A stretch of DNA of 64,000 nt from contig NZ_DATFIP010000054.1 in the NCBI RefSeq assembly GCF_035270045.1, positions 1 to 64,000 of the forward strand. The letters run 5' to 3'. Origin of the DNA: Salibaculum sp035270045. Lineage in GTDB: Bacteria; Pseudomonadota; Alphaproteobacteria; Rhodobacterales; Rhodobacteraceae. This document shows positions 27,343-36,518 of the stretch, in pieces; within the stretch, counting starts at the first letter, position 1, and each line of letters starts with the position of its first letter. The notes under the pieces are model-generated. The model ran no database searches. It had not been told where the DNA came from and saw only the letters and a list, made by a program, of their open reading frames with translations. Made by a program: the position numbers and the translations under genes.

Positions 27343-27361
27343 ATGTAATAAACATTTACAT
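27343..27361. promoter_or_regulatory. 19-bp palindrome, distal copy, before the DUF2852 gene
   Basis: ATGTAATAAACATTTACAT has arms ATGTAA and TTACAT around a 7-bp centre. It shares the frame ATGTrA...TyACAT with the proximal palindrome at 27402-27420, and their centres are 59 bp apart. Together they look like two half-dimer operators of one regulator. It lies 21 bp after the YbaK stop. Confidence 0.45.
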
Positions 27362-27401
27362 TTGGCCTTGACGCAGGGCAGCTGATTGCCCATCTGGTAT
27401 G

Positions 27402-27420
27402 ATGTGAAGTGTGTTCACAT
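27402..27420. promoter_or_regulatory. 19-bp perfect palindrome, proximal copy, before the DUF2852 gene
   Basis: ATGTGAAGTGTGTTCACAT has 7-bp perfect arms (ATGTGAA / TTCACAT) and a 5-bp centre. It lies 26 bp before the ATG of the DUF2852 gene, a position where a bound repressor could block transcription. The spacing TGT-N11-ACA is one base shorter than the PpsR/CrtJ site TGT-N12-ACA. Confidence 0.5.
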
Positions 27421-27445
27421 TGGAAACTGACCCCAGGGAGACCGC

Positions 27446-27895
27446 ATGACAACCTCGACCACCTACATTGACGACATTGCGCGCCATGCCCGCGAAACGC
27501 GGGCGGGCAACTGGTTCAGCCGGGCCGAAGGCTGGCTGGACGACCGCGGCAAGGGGGCCTGGATCGCCGCCATGGTGCTGGGATTCATCTTCGTCTGGCC
27601 CGTCGGCCTTGCCATTCTCGCCTACATGATCTGGAGCAAACGCATGTTTTCTGGAAATTGCGCCGCCACGCGCACCCGCCATTCCTATCGCGCTGCCACC
27701 AAGTCCAGCGGAAACAGTGCCTTCGACGCCTACAAGCAGGACACGCTGCGCCGCCTGGAAGAGGAGCAGCAGCAGTTCGAGGCTTTTCTCCAGCGTCTGC
27801 GCGAGGCCAAGGACAAGGCCGAGTTCGACCAGTTCATGGACGATCGGGCCAAGCGCCGCGACGACGCGGGCGACGAGTCCGAAAACGCGGCCTGA
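27446..27895 (+). CDS. DUF2852-domain membrane protein
   Basis: This 149-residue protein has one strong transmembrane helix (AWIAAMVLGFIFVWPVGLAILAYM is split across residues 36-60) followed by a charged cytoplasmic tail rich in Glu and Lys (EEEQQQFEAFLQRLREAKDK), likely coiled coil. DUF2852 is widespread in alphaproteobacteria, but its function is unknown. CAGGGAG lies 5 nt before the ATG. Two related 19-bp palindromes precede it, suggesting dedicated regulation. RDD and bpt genes follow on the same strand. Confidence 0.8.
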   Translation: MTTSTTYIDDIARHARETRAGNWFSRAEGWLDDRGKGAWIAAMVLGFIFVWPVGLAILAYMIWSKRMFSGNCAATRTRHSYRAATKSSGNSAFDAYKQDTLRRLEEEQQQFEAFLQRLREAKDKAEFDQFMDDRAKRRDDAGDESENAA

Positions 27896-27981
27896 TCGCC
27901 CTGCGCCCCCATCCGCTGCCTCTCCGGCCGCCCGCGCTGTCCCCGCGGGCGGCCACCAATCCTTCCCGCCCGGAGCCACAA

Positions 27982-28434
27982 ATGACACCGCACCGCGCCA
28001 ACACTCCCGGCCACCCCGACCCCGCCCGCCTGCCGGACTTCTACCGCGGCGTGCCGGGCAAGCGGATCATTGCCTGGCTGATAGACTGGGTCGTGGCCAG
28101 CGTGATCTCCGCCCTGCTGCTGCCGCTGACTTTTTTCCTGGGGCTCTTCATCTTCCCGGTCATGGTGGCCGTGGTCGGCTTCTTCTACCGCTGGTCCACG
28201 CTGGCGAGCGGATCAGCCACCTGGGGAATGCGCCTGATGGCGGTGGAACTGCGCGACGCCGAGGGCCTGCGGCTGGACGGGCCCACGGCCTTCTGGCACG
28301 TGGCACTTCATTACGGGCTGTTGATCGTTTCGCCGGGCCTTCTGATCTCTGGTGTGGTCACGCTTACAACGCCGAAGCGCCAGGGACTGCACGACCTCGT
28401 GCTGGGAACCGTGGCGCTCAATCGCGCGCTGTGA
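27982..28434 (+). CDS. RDD-family membrane protein
   Basis: RDD proteins are small membrane proteins of uncertain function, some linked to ion or compatible-solute balance. In 150 residues the motif FYRGVPGKRIIAWLIDWVVASV supplies the defining Arg and Asp of the first segment. Two further hydrophobic segments follow (LLPLTFFLGLFIFPVMVAVV and HYGLLIVSPGLLISGVV). The conserved TWGMRLMAVELRD lies between them. It is 86 bp after the DUF2852 gene and 84 bp before bpt. Confidence 0.83.
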   Translation: MTPHRANTPGHPDPARLPDFYRGVPGKRIIAWLIDWVVASVISALLLPLTFFLGLFIFPVMVAVVGFFYRWSTLASGSATWGMRLMAVELRDAEGLRLDGPTAFWHVALHYGLLIVSPGLLISGVVTLTTPKRQGLHDLVLGTVALNRAL

Positions 28435-28518
28435 CCGGCGGTGAAGGATGGGCTTGGAGTCGCGGCCCGGCGTTGCTAGGCTGCACGAACAAGGTTCTAC
28501 CAGAGCACAAGCAAGCCG

Positions 28519-29349
28519 ATGCGCCACTCGCTTCCCATCGCGCCGCAGTTCTACGTGACGGCCCCGCAACCCTGCCCCTACCTCGGGGGCCGGATGGAGC
28601 GCAAGCTGTTCACGGCCCTGCAGGGCGAGAACGCGGAAAAGCTCAATGACACCCTTTCCAAGCAGGGGTTTCGCCGATCTCAGAACGTGCTTTACCGGCC
28701 GTCCTGCGCCGAGTGCACCGCATGCATGTCGGCGCGAATCCGGGTCGCGGATTTCCGGATGTCGCGCAGCCAGCGCCGGGTCTGGAAACGCAATGCCCAC
28801 CTGCGGCGCAGTGCTGCCTCTCCCTGGGCGACAGAGGATCAGTACGCGCTGTTTCGCAGCTACCTCGACAGCCGTCACGCCGATGGCGGCATGGCCGACA
28901 TGGACCTCTTCGAATTCGCCGCCATGATCGAGGAGACGCCGATCCGCACACGGCTCATCGAATACACCGACCCCAACGCGGCAGGGGATCCCGACGACAG
29001 CGGGTTGCGCGCGGTCAGCCTGACCGACATGCTCGATGACGGGCTCAGCATGGTCTATTCCTTCTTCGACCCCGCCCAGGAGCGGCAGTCGCCGGGAACG
29101 CACCTGATCCTCGACCATGTCCAGATCGCCAGCGAACTGGGGCTGCCCTACGTCTACCTTGGTTACTGGGTGCCCGGGTCCGACAAGATGGGCTACAAGG
29201 CGCGGTTCTCGGCGGTGGAGGTCTATCGCCACGGCCACTGGGAGGACCTGCAGGACCCCGCGGTCTACGACGCCGAGACCCACCCGCTGGAGGTCGCTCC
29301 GATCGCGGACCAGGTGGCAAGGATCACCCTGCCCGACGGCGGCCGCTAG
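28519..29349 (+). CDS. bpt: Aspartate/glutamate leucyltransferase
   Basis: Bpt (Ate-like in sequence) transfers Leu from Leu-tRNA to N-terminal Asp or Glu of proteins, marking them for ClpAP degradation. The 276-residue protein has the N-terminal cysteine cluster YRPSCAECTACMSARI and the core GLPYVYLGYWVPGSDKMGYK, which are hallmarks of the ATE fold. I call it Bpt because bacterial members of this family are usually annotated so. A strong convergent hairpin follows at 29483-29514. Confidence 0.9.
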   Translation: MRHSLPIAPQFYVTAPQPCPYLGGRMERKLFTALQGENAEKLNDTLSKQGFRRSQNVLYRPSCAECTACMSARIRVADFRMSRSQRRVWKRNAHLRRSAASPWATEDQYALFRSYLDSRHADGGMADMDLFEFAAMIEETPIRTRLIEYTDPNAAGDPDDSGLRAVSLTDMLDDGLSMVYSFFDPAQERQSPGTHLILDHVQIASELGLPYVYLGYWVPGSDKMGYKARFSAVEVYRHGHWEDLQDPAVYDAETHPLEVAPIADQVARITLPDGGR

Positions 29350-29482
29350 AGCACGTCGCGAAAAGGCGGGCACCGGTCTTGCGCGCCCCGGACATGCGTT
29401 ATCACCAGAACGGTGCGGATCGCGGGAATGCGCATGAACCCGACAGGGGCGCTGCGCGCCTGACACGCCCCATATCCCCGAC

Positions 29483-29514
29483 ACGGAAAGGTTGCCCGGA
29501 GGCACCCTTTCCGT
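29483..29514. terminator. Strong hairpin between convergent bpt and TRAP dctM
   Basis: A 14-position stem with one mismatch pairs 29483-29496 with 29501-29514 around a CGGA tetraloop; the outer nine pairs are ACGGAAAGG/CCTTTCCGT. It lies 134 bp after the bpt stop and 6 bp beyond the dctM stop. There is no U-tract in either direction, so termination may be weak or Rho-assisted. Confidence 0.55.
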
Positions 29515-29520
29515 CTCGTC

Positions 29521-31872
29521 TCACCCTAACAGGTTCGGCACGATGGTCACGACTTGCGGGAACCACCACAGCAAAAGCAGCCCGAACACCTGGATGAGCA
29601 CGAAGGGAATGACCCCGCGGTAGATGTGCATGGTCGTCACCTCCTTGGGGGCCACGCCGCGCAGGTAGAACAGCGCAAAGCCGAAGGGCGGCGTCAGGAA
29701 GGACGTCTGCAGGTTCACCGCGATCATGATCGTTACCCATTTGGGGTCGAAATAGGACCCGTAGATCACCGGCCCGACGATGGGAATGACGATGTAGATG
29801 ATTTCCAGGAAATCGAGCACGAAGCCGAGAACGAACAGCACCAGCATCACGATCAGAAAGGCGGTCGCCGGGTTGTCGAAGCTGCGCAGGAACTGCTGGA
29901 TGTAGTGTTCCCCGCCGAAGGAGATCACCACGAGGTTCAGCAATTGCGATCCGATCAGGATGGTAAAGACCATCGATGTGACCTTGGCGCTCTCCCGCAC
30001 CACCGGGCTGAGCACCTTGGCGCGCAACAGCACCCAGCAGGCGTAGAGCAGCCCGAAGAGCGAGAACAGGAATGCCGCCATGGCCACGAAGAAGGCGATC
30101 CAGTTCTCCAGCGACAGGTCAGACTGGCCGATGCGCATGTCGAAGTTGATCCCCACCAGCAGCATCAGCAGCACCGCGCCCGTGGTCAGCAGGATCAGCC
30201 GGCCGGATTTCTCCTCTTCGCGCAGCTTGCGGTAAGCCGCCAGCATGATCGCACCGGCCGCTCCCAGGGCGGCGGCGGGCGTCGGGTTGGTGATACCGCC
30301 CAGGATCGAGCCAAGGACAGCAACGATCAGAACCAGCGGCGGAAAGACAACGCGCAGCAACTCGTTGCGGGCCAGCCGTGCAAAGGCGTGCCATACTCCG
30401 TAGGCCACCAGCAGCAGCGGCAGCGCGATGATCAGCGTCGTCGTTCCCGGGGTGGTCACCGGCCCGATCAGCGCGATATCGGCCAGCAGCATAAGCCCAA
30501 GTCCGCCCGCGCCGACCAGCAGCGGCCGCGCGTCGGCCGCCGGCGCAACGCCCCGCGCCGTGGTGAGGATCAGCGCCAGCATCAGCGCCGCGATGGCGAT
30601 GCCGGTGCCGATCGGCGGCGCATCCGCGATGGCCTGCTCGACCCGCTCGGCGCGCTCTTGCGGGCTCAACTCGCGGGCCTCGGTCACGCCGCCGGCGTTC
30701 TCGATAGCCGCCTGTTCGGCCACCGCGGCATCCCAGGCCTCCTGCCCGTGCAGGTCGATCATAGCGGCCTGGCATTCGCCTGACACGTTGGTGCGCAGGC
30801 TCGCTGTCTGGCCCGCGTCGGTGAAGCTGTCCACGATCACCGACTGGTTGCCCACGGCATTGAGGTTCATCAGGAAGACCAGCGCGATGATCAGACCGCC
30901 GGGCGCCGCCAGGAACCAGGTCAGGCCCTCGTTCCGGGTGATGACACCCTGGCTGGAATGGCCCAGTTCCACGGGCGGTGCGTTGCGCGGGTTCAACAGC
31001 GCATAGCCGAAGGCATAGGCCGCATAGAGGAAGGCCAGCATGATCCCGGGCAAAAGCGCCGCCTGGAACAAGGTGCCCACCGAAACCACCGCCGGTTCGC
31101 CAAGGTAGGTCAAGGCGTCGGTACAGCCGGCGAGCTGGGCGCGTTCCTCCTGCGCGGCCGAATAGAGATCCCCGGCCAGCGTGCCCAGCAGCACGATCAC
31201 GATCGAGGGCGGGATGATCTGGCCCAACGTGCCCGAGGCCGAGATGACGCCGGTGGCCAGTTCCTTGGAATAGCCCGCCCGCAGCATGGTCGGCAGTGAC
31301 AGCAGGCCCATGGTGACGACCGTGGCGCCGACGATACCGGTCGAGGCAGCCAGGAAGGCCCCCACGACCACGACCGAAACGGCCAGGCCGCCAGGCAGCG
31401 GACCAAAGACGCGGGACATGGTCTTGAGAAGGTCGTCGGCGATCTTGGAGCGCTCCAGCGTGATCCCCATCAGCACGAACATCAGCACCGCCAGCAGGGT
31501 TTCGATGGACTGGCCCGCCAGCACGCGTTCGTTCATGCGGTTGACCACGAACGAGATATTGCGGTCCAGCGCCATTTCCCAGCCGCCGGGAAAGAGGCTT
31601 TCGCCGATCCGTGGAAGCTCCGGGTATCGGAATATCGAGATCGCGTCCGGGCGGACGCCTTCGGCGATCAGCGCCGCATAGGCCTCGGACCCCCTGTCGA
31701 TGGCCTGGTGGATCAGCAGGCCACCCGAATCCAGCGCCGCGATGATCGCGAAGGAGATCACAGCCGACCCGCCGATGGCGAAGGCCACCGGAAAGCCGGA
31801 CAGAATGCCCGCGAAGAGGCAGAGAAAGACGATGATCAGGCCGATCTCGACGCCATCAAGTCCGAAAAGCAT
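29521..31872 (-). CDS. TRAP transporter large permease (DctM family), enlarged
   Basis: DctM is the ion-driven translocating subunit of TRAP carboxylate transporters. At 783 residues it is far longer than the common form of about 430. The N-terminal third has canonical blocks (FLCLFAGILSGFPVAFAIGG, ASTGIVGATVVTMGLLSLP, GTLGQIIPPSIVIVLLG), and GGITNPTPAAALGAAGAIML with LDFLEIIYIVIPIVGPV mark later DctM parts. Between them lies an extra soluble loop (around residues 340-410, with an Ala/Glu-rich stretch) and several extra hydrophobic segments. The C-terminus TPPFGFALFYLRGVAP is typical. Enlarged DctM proteins occur in the TakP-type subgroup. Confidence 0.9.
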   Translation of the reverse strand: MLFGLDGVEIGLIIVFLCLFAGILSGFPVAFAIGGSAVISFAIIAALDSGGLLIHQAIDRGSEAYAALIAEGVRPDAISIFRYPELPRIGESLFPGGWEMALDRNISFVVNRMNERVLAGQSIETLLAVLMFVLMGITLERSKIADDLLKTMSRVFGPLPGGLAVSVVVVGAFLAASTGIVGATVVTMGLLSLPTMLRAGYSKELATGVISASGTLGQIIPPSIVIVLLGTLAGDLYSAAQEERAQLAGCTDALTYLGEPAVVSVGTLFQAALLPGIMLAFLYAAYAFGYALLNPRNAPPVELGHSSQGVITRNEGLTWFLAAPGGLIIALVFLMNLNAVGNQSVIVDSFTDAGQTASLRTNVSGECQAAMIDLHGQEAWDAAVAEQAAIENAGGVTEARELSPQERAERVEQAIADAPPIGTGIAIAALMLALILTTARGVAPAADARPLLVGAGGLGLMLLADIALIGPVTTPGTTTLIIALPLLLVAYGVWHAFARLARNELLRVVFPPLVLIVAVLGSILGGITNPTPAAALGAAGAIMLAAYRKLREEEKSGRLILLTTGAVLLMLLVGINFDMRIGQSDLSLENWIAFFVAMAAFLFSLFGLLYACWVLLRAKVLSPVVRESAKVTSMVFTILIGSQLLNLVVISFGGEHYIQQFLRSFDNPATAFLIVMLVLFVLGFVLDFLEIIYIVIPIVGPVIYGSYFDPKWVTIMIAVNLQTSFLTPPFGFALFYLRGVAPKEVTTMHIYRGVIPFVLIQVFGLLLLWWFPQVVTIVPNLLG

Positions 31873-31892
31873 GTGTTCCTGCCCCTAATTGC

Positions 31893-32933
31893 CTAGTGCG
31901 TGCCTTCGTAGGCTTCTTCGCCCGCGCCAAGGCTGTCCTTGTCGAGGTATTTTCCCGCGCTCTCCTCGCCCTCGACCCATTCCAGCCACGAACGGTAGAA
32001 GAAGGCGACCGCCTGCAGCATCACCAACGCCGTGAAGACGACCAGCAATACCTTGAACAGGAAGTAGGCGTTGAACCCGTTGGGCGAGAAACCGATCGTT
32101 TCAACGTTCCAGCGCAGCGCGCGGGCCTTGAGCATCAGCCGGTCCAGCGTGTCGCTGGCCGAGGGTTTGGGCACGATCAGGTGGCGCCAGAGAAAATACC
32201 AGCCATACATCCAGGTCAGCACCGCCGCGGGCACCATGAAGAAGAGCGAGCCGAACATGTCGATCACCCGCTTGGTCCGGTGGCCGACGGCGGAATAGAC
32301 CAGGTCCACCCGGACATGGCCGCCCTGCACGAATGTGTATGTCACGCAGAGCGTGACGATCATCGCGTTGTAGAGCTTGAGGCTTTCCGCCCACCAGCTC
32401 ACGTCGAAACTGGGCAGGCCGAAGCCGGGGATCTCGGCCACCACGAAAACCCGCTGCATGAAGATGATGACAACCTGGATCAGCACCATGAGCAGGCCCG
32501 CCCAGGCAAAGGTGCGCCCCACCCTGTTGGCAAAGCCCTCCAGCACCCGGACCGTGCCCCACATGAAGCCGCGGCGGCTGAATCCCAGGATGGTAAGCGC
32601 CAGGAACAGGGTGAAGACCACGAAGAAAAACTCGGTCGAGCCCCCGTAGTAGACCACGCGCATCAGCGCTTGCTTGTCCTCGGTGGTATTGTTCCAGGTC
32701 AGCCAATCCAGCCAGAGCCCGGGATGGCTCACCGCGAACAGAATGTTGTAGACCGCTTCGAGGATGTTGCCGAACACCCAGAGCACGGCGTCGACCAGCG
32801 CCCCGAACACCGTTTCGGCCGCCGGTATCGGGTCGGCGCCCTCGGCGGCATTTCCCTGCAGCCGTTCGACCCAGCGCGTGAACCCGTTTTCATAGGATGA
32901 CCAGAACCCGGTCTGCGCGGCGTCCTCTTCCAT
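31893..32933 (-). CDS. TRAP transporter small permease (DctQ family), enlarged
   Basis: DctQ pairs with DctM in the membrane. This one has 346 residues rather than the usual 160-200. An N-terminal soluble part is followed by a segment AETVFGALVDAVLWVFGNIL and then the DctQ core with several transmembrane helices (TEFFFVVFTLFLALTILGFS, WAGLLMVLIQVVIIFMQRVF, VTYTFVQGGHVRVDLVYSAVG). The block GHVRVDLVYSAVGHRTKRVID resembles the conserved DctQ signature. It is followed after 20 bp by dctM. Confidence 0.87.
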   Translation of the reverse strand: MEEDAAQTGFWSSYENGFTRWVERLQGNAAEGADPIPAAETVFGALVDAVLWVFGNILEAVYNILFAVSHPGLWLDWLTWNNTTEDKQALMRVVYYGGSTEFFFVVFTLFLALTILGFSRRGFMWGTVRVLEGFANRVGRTFAWAGLLMVLIQVVIIFMQRVFVVAEIPGFGLPSFDVSWWAESLKLYNAMIVTLCVTYTFVQGGHVRVDLVYSAVGHRTKRVIDMFGSLFFMVPAAVLTWMYGWYFLWRHLIVPKPSASDTLDRLMLKARALRWNVETIGFSPNGFNAYFLFKVLLVVFTALVMLQAVAFFYRSWLEWVEGEESAGKYLDKDSLGAGEEAYEGTH

Positions 32934-32966
32934 GTCCCCTGCCCCCGGTTGCCAGATGTGGGAAAT

Positions 32967-33019
32967 CCGCCCGGCATGACGGGCGGTTGACCGGACCCCG
33001 CGTTTGCGGCGGGGTCCGG
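32967..33019 (-). promoter_or_regulatory. Two consecutive hairpins between dctP and dctQ
   Basis: The 111-bp gap holds CCGCCCG/CGGGCGG (32967-32973 with 32980-32986) and a stronger CCGGACCCCGC/GCGGGGTCCGG (32991-33001 with 33009-33019). Such stable stems after a periplasmic binding-protein gene usually protect its mRNA or reduce read-through, giving more binding protein than permease. There is no U-tract. Function is inferred. Confidence 0.6.
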
Positions 33020-33044
33020 CGCAAAGGCCCCGAAGGGCGCGATC

Positions 33045-34133
<1,089 letters not shown>

Positions 34134-34260
34134 GTTGGTCCTCCCAAGGTTGTTCGCCCTCCCCCCTCCCGGGGCACGGGCAGATCGTTTGCAGTGCACC
34201 GAACCTAGCCACAGGTCAGGCGTGGCGAAATACCCAATGCCACGGAGTAAGCCCGTTTTT

Positions 34261-34275
34261 GTAAGAAAACCTTAC
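34261..34275. promoter_or_regulatory. 15-bp inverted repeat between TRAP operon and kinase gene
   Basis: GTAAGAAAACCTTAC has perfect GTAAG/CTTAC arms around a 5-bp centre. It lies 128 bp upstream of the dctP start and 117 bp before the kinase start, a good place for a site of the adjacent LuxR-type regulator on both operons. A second, weaker repeat (TGACG/CGTCA, 34345-34349 and 34358-34362) lies just ahead of the chosen kinase start. Neither match is tested. Confidence 0.4.
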
Positions 34276-34391
34276 CAGTCATGACCCTCCGTCTCCGGGA
34301 AAGTGCCCACCCTGGCCACTGACATCTAGGCAGCGGCACGAATCTGACGTATCGAATCGTCATGTTGACAGACGCACGGGCAAGGCGGCCG

Positions 34392-35798
34392 ATGCTGCGA
34401 CTGAGCTATGGGCAGAAGCTCTTCCTGCTGGCCACGGTGCCGCTGCTGATCTCGGTCGCGATGATATCGGTTCTTGTGGCCAACCAGTCTCGCCAGCTGG
34501 CCGACCGCGAGATCGCGGCGCTGGAGACCAAGTTGATCGAGGCCAAGCGCGCGGAACTCAAGAACTACCTCTCCATAGCGCGCACGGCCTTTGTCAACAT
34601 CTACGGCCGCGCCGCCCCGGACGACGCGCGCGCCAAGCTGGAGGTCACGCGCATCCTTGCGGCCATGCTTTATGGCCAGGACGGCTATTTCTTCGTCTTC
34701 GACTACGACGGCACCAACCTGGTCGCCCCGCGCCAGACCCAGCTGATCGGGCGCGACTGGACCGGACTGCGCGACGTCAACGGCGTGCCCGTCACCGACG
34801 AGTTGATCCGCATCGCCCGTTCGGGCGGCGGCTATCACGAATTCGACTGGCCCAAGCCCAGCACCGGCGAGACCGCCCCGATGATCGCCTATGTCAACGG
34901 CTTGCAGGACTGGCGCTGGGTCGTCGGAACCGGGATCTTCGTCGACGACATCCGCTCAAGCGTCGCCGCGGCCCGCGCAGAGGTCGAGGCGCGCATCCGC
35001 ACGACCACCTACGTGATCCTGGGGATCACCATCATCGCACTGCTGGCGGTCTTCGCCACGGGCATCGTGCTCAACATCCGCGAACGCCGCCTGGCCGATG
35101 CAAAACTCAAGGACCTGACCGAACGGATCATCGACACCCAGGAAGAGGAACGCGGCCGCGTCGCGCGCGAGTTGCACGACGGGATCAGCCAGATCCTCGT
35201 TTCCGTGCGCTACGCGCTGGACCTGGCCCAGCACCGCCTGGCCAAGGGCGATGCCCGTGCCGCGGACAGCCTCGACAAGGGAGCCGCGGCCTTGGGCGGC
35301 GCCATCTCGGAGGTGCGCCGCATCAGCCGCGACCTTCGCCCCGGGGTGCTGGACGACCTCGGCCTGGGCCCCGCGATCAAGTCGCTGACGGATGATTTCA
35401 GCGCCCGCACCGGCATTGCCACCGAATTCGAGACGGTGGTCTTCCGCGGCCGTCTGGACGAAGAAGCGCGCATCGCGCTCTACCGCGTCGCCCAGGAGGC
35501 GCTGACCAATGTCGAGCGCCACGCCAACGCCACCCTGGTGTCGGTCCAGTTGCGCGGCAGCCGCACGGGCGCCTACATGCGTATCGCCGATGACGGGGCG
35601 GGGATCGACCGCCAGTCGGGCCATGCTGCCGCGGGGCTCGGCCTGCGGAACATGACCGAACGGGTCGAGCAACTGGACGGCACCCTGCGCATCTCGTCCT
35701 CGGACCGGGGCACGGTGATCGAGGCGCTGGTCCCGCTGAGCCACATGCTGCGCCCCGGGCGCAGGACCAACGAGACGACCGAAAAGGAAAGCGCATGA
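34392..35798 (+). CDS. Cache-domain sensor histidine kinase (HisKA_3 type)
   Basis: This membrane sensor probably detects a small organic acid. One transmembrane segment (LFLLATVPLLISVAMISVLVA) precedes a periplasmic single-Cache domain of the sCache_2 type (YGQDGYFFVFDYDGTNL, GGYHEFDWPKP, WVVGTGIF), then a second segment (YVILGITIIALLAVFATGIV). The phospho-acceptor His is in RVARELHDGISQ (H262 from this start), and the HATPase block is marked by ALTNVERHANAT, DDGAGID and GLGLRNM. The start with AAGG upstream is preferred over ATG 34362, which has no site. The regulator gene overlaps the 3' end by 4 bp. It is divergent from the TRAP operon. Confidence 0.9.
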   Translation: MLRLSYGQKLFLLATVPLLISVAMISVLVANQSRQLADREIAALETKLIEAKRAELKNYLSIARTAFVNIYGRAAPDDARAKLEVTRILAAMLYGQDGYFFVFDYDGTNLVAPRQTQLIGRDWTGLRDVNGVPVTDELIRIARSGGGYHEFDWPKPSTGETAPMIAYVNGLQDWRWVVGTGIFVDDIRSSVAAARAEVEARIRTTTYVILGITIIALLAVFATGIVLNIRERRLADAKLKDLTERIIDTQEEERGRVARELHDGISQILVSVRYALDLAQHRLAKGDARAADSLDKGAAALGGAISEVRRISRDLRPGVLDDLGLGPAIKSLTDDFSARTGIATEFETVVFRGRLDEEARIALYRVAQEALTNVERHANATLVSVQLRGSRTGAYMRIADDGAGIDRQSGHAAAGLGLRNMTERVEQLDGTLRISSSDRGTVIEALVPLSHMLRPGRRTNETTEKESA

Positions 35799-36424
35799 CC
35801 CGCGTGCTGATCGTCGATGACCACCCCATGGTGGCCGAGGGCATAGAGGCCTTGCTGGAAACCTATGACGACCTGGAGGTCGTCGGGGTGCTCAACAACG
35901 GGCAAGAGGCCGTTGACCGGGTAACGGACCTGGCCCCCGACGTGGTGCTGCTGGACCTCAACATGCCCGGCGTAAGCGGGCTGTCGGCCACCGAGATGAT
36001 CCTCGAACACCGGGCACAGACCCGCGTTCTGATCCTGTCCATGCATGACAGCCCCGAGTATATCTCGACCGCGCTGGCCCACGGTGCACGCGGCTACGTG
36101 CTCAAGGACGTTCCCACCGACGAGATCAAGACGGCCATCGACGCGGTGATGCGGGGCGAGGAATACCTGTGCACCGGCACCACCCGCGCGCTCGAACCCC
36201 GCATCGCCGACGGGCGGGAGCCGCTGACCGGCCGCGAGCAGCAGATCCTGCTTGAACTGGCCCAGGGCAAGTCCAACAAGCAGGTGGCCGGCGATCTGGA
36301 TATCTCGGTGCGCACGGTCGAGACCCACCGCAAGAACCTCAAGCGCAAGCTGGGCATCGCCTCGACCGCCGGGCTGACCCGCTACGCGCTGGAACACGGC
36401 GTCTTGCAGGGCACCGGGCGCTAG
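35795..36424 (+). CDS. NarL/FixJ-type response regulator
   Basis: This partner of the preceding kinase has 209 residues. The receiver has the acidic pair D8-D9 and phospho-acceptor D54 in DVVLLDLNMPG. The LuxR-type helix-turn-helix occupies roughly residues 143-205 (EPLTGREQQILLELAQGKSNKQVA and VRTVETHRKNLKRKL). The ATG overlaps the kinase stop. The probable target is the divergent TRAP operon 1.6 kb away across the kinase gene, as for similar sensor-transporter neighbourhoods. A terminator-like hairpin follows at 36465. Confidence 0.92.
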   Translation: MTRVLIVDDHPMVAEGIEALLETYDDLEVVGVLNNGQEAVDRVTDLAPDVVLLDLNMPGVSGLSATEMILEHRAQTRVLILSMHDSPEYISTALAHGARGYVLKDVPTDEIKTAIDAVMRGEEYLCTGTTRALEPRIADGREPLTGREQQILLELAQGKSNKQVAGDLDISVRTVETHRKNLKRKLGIASTAGLTRYALEHGVLQGTGR

Positions 36425-36464
36425 GCCCACCGCGCGACATCCCGGATATTCGGAGCATGTAAAA

Positions 36465-36488
36465 GGGGCCGCCCGATCAGGCGGCCCC
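36465..36488. terminator. Hairpin between convergent regulator and repeat-protein genes
   Basis: GGGGCCGCC (36465-36473) pairs perfectly with GGCGGCCCC (36480-36488) around a 6-nt loop, preceded by AAAA and followed by CCGGTCGTTTCGTTGT. It lies 40 bp past the regulator stop and 30 bp past the end of the opposite gene, so it can serve both strands. Confidence 0.6.
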
Positions 36489-36518
36489 CGGTCGTTTCGT
36501 TGTACCGGTGTCAGTGGC

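Noticed and set aside
27343..27420. PpsR/CrtJ operator pair
   Set aside because: The spacing is TGT-N11-ACA; the PpsR site is TGT-N12-ACA, and no photosynthesis gene is nearby.
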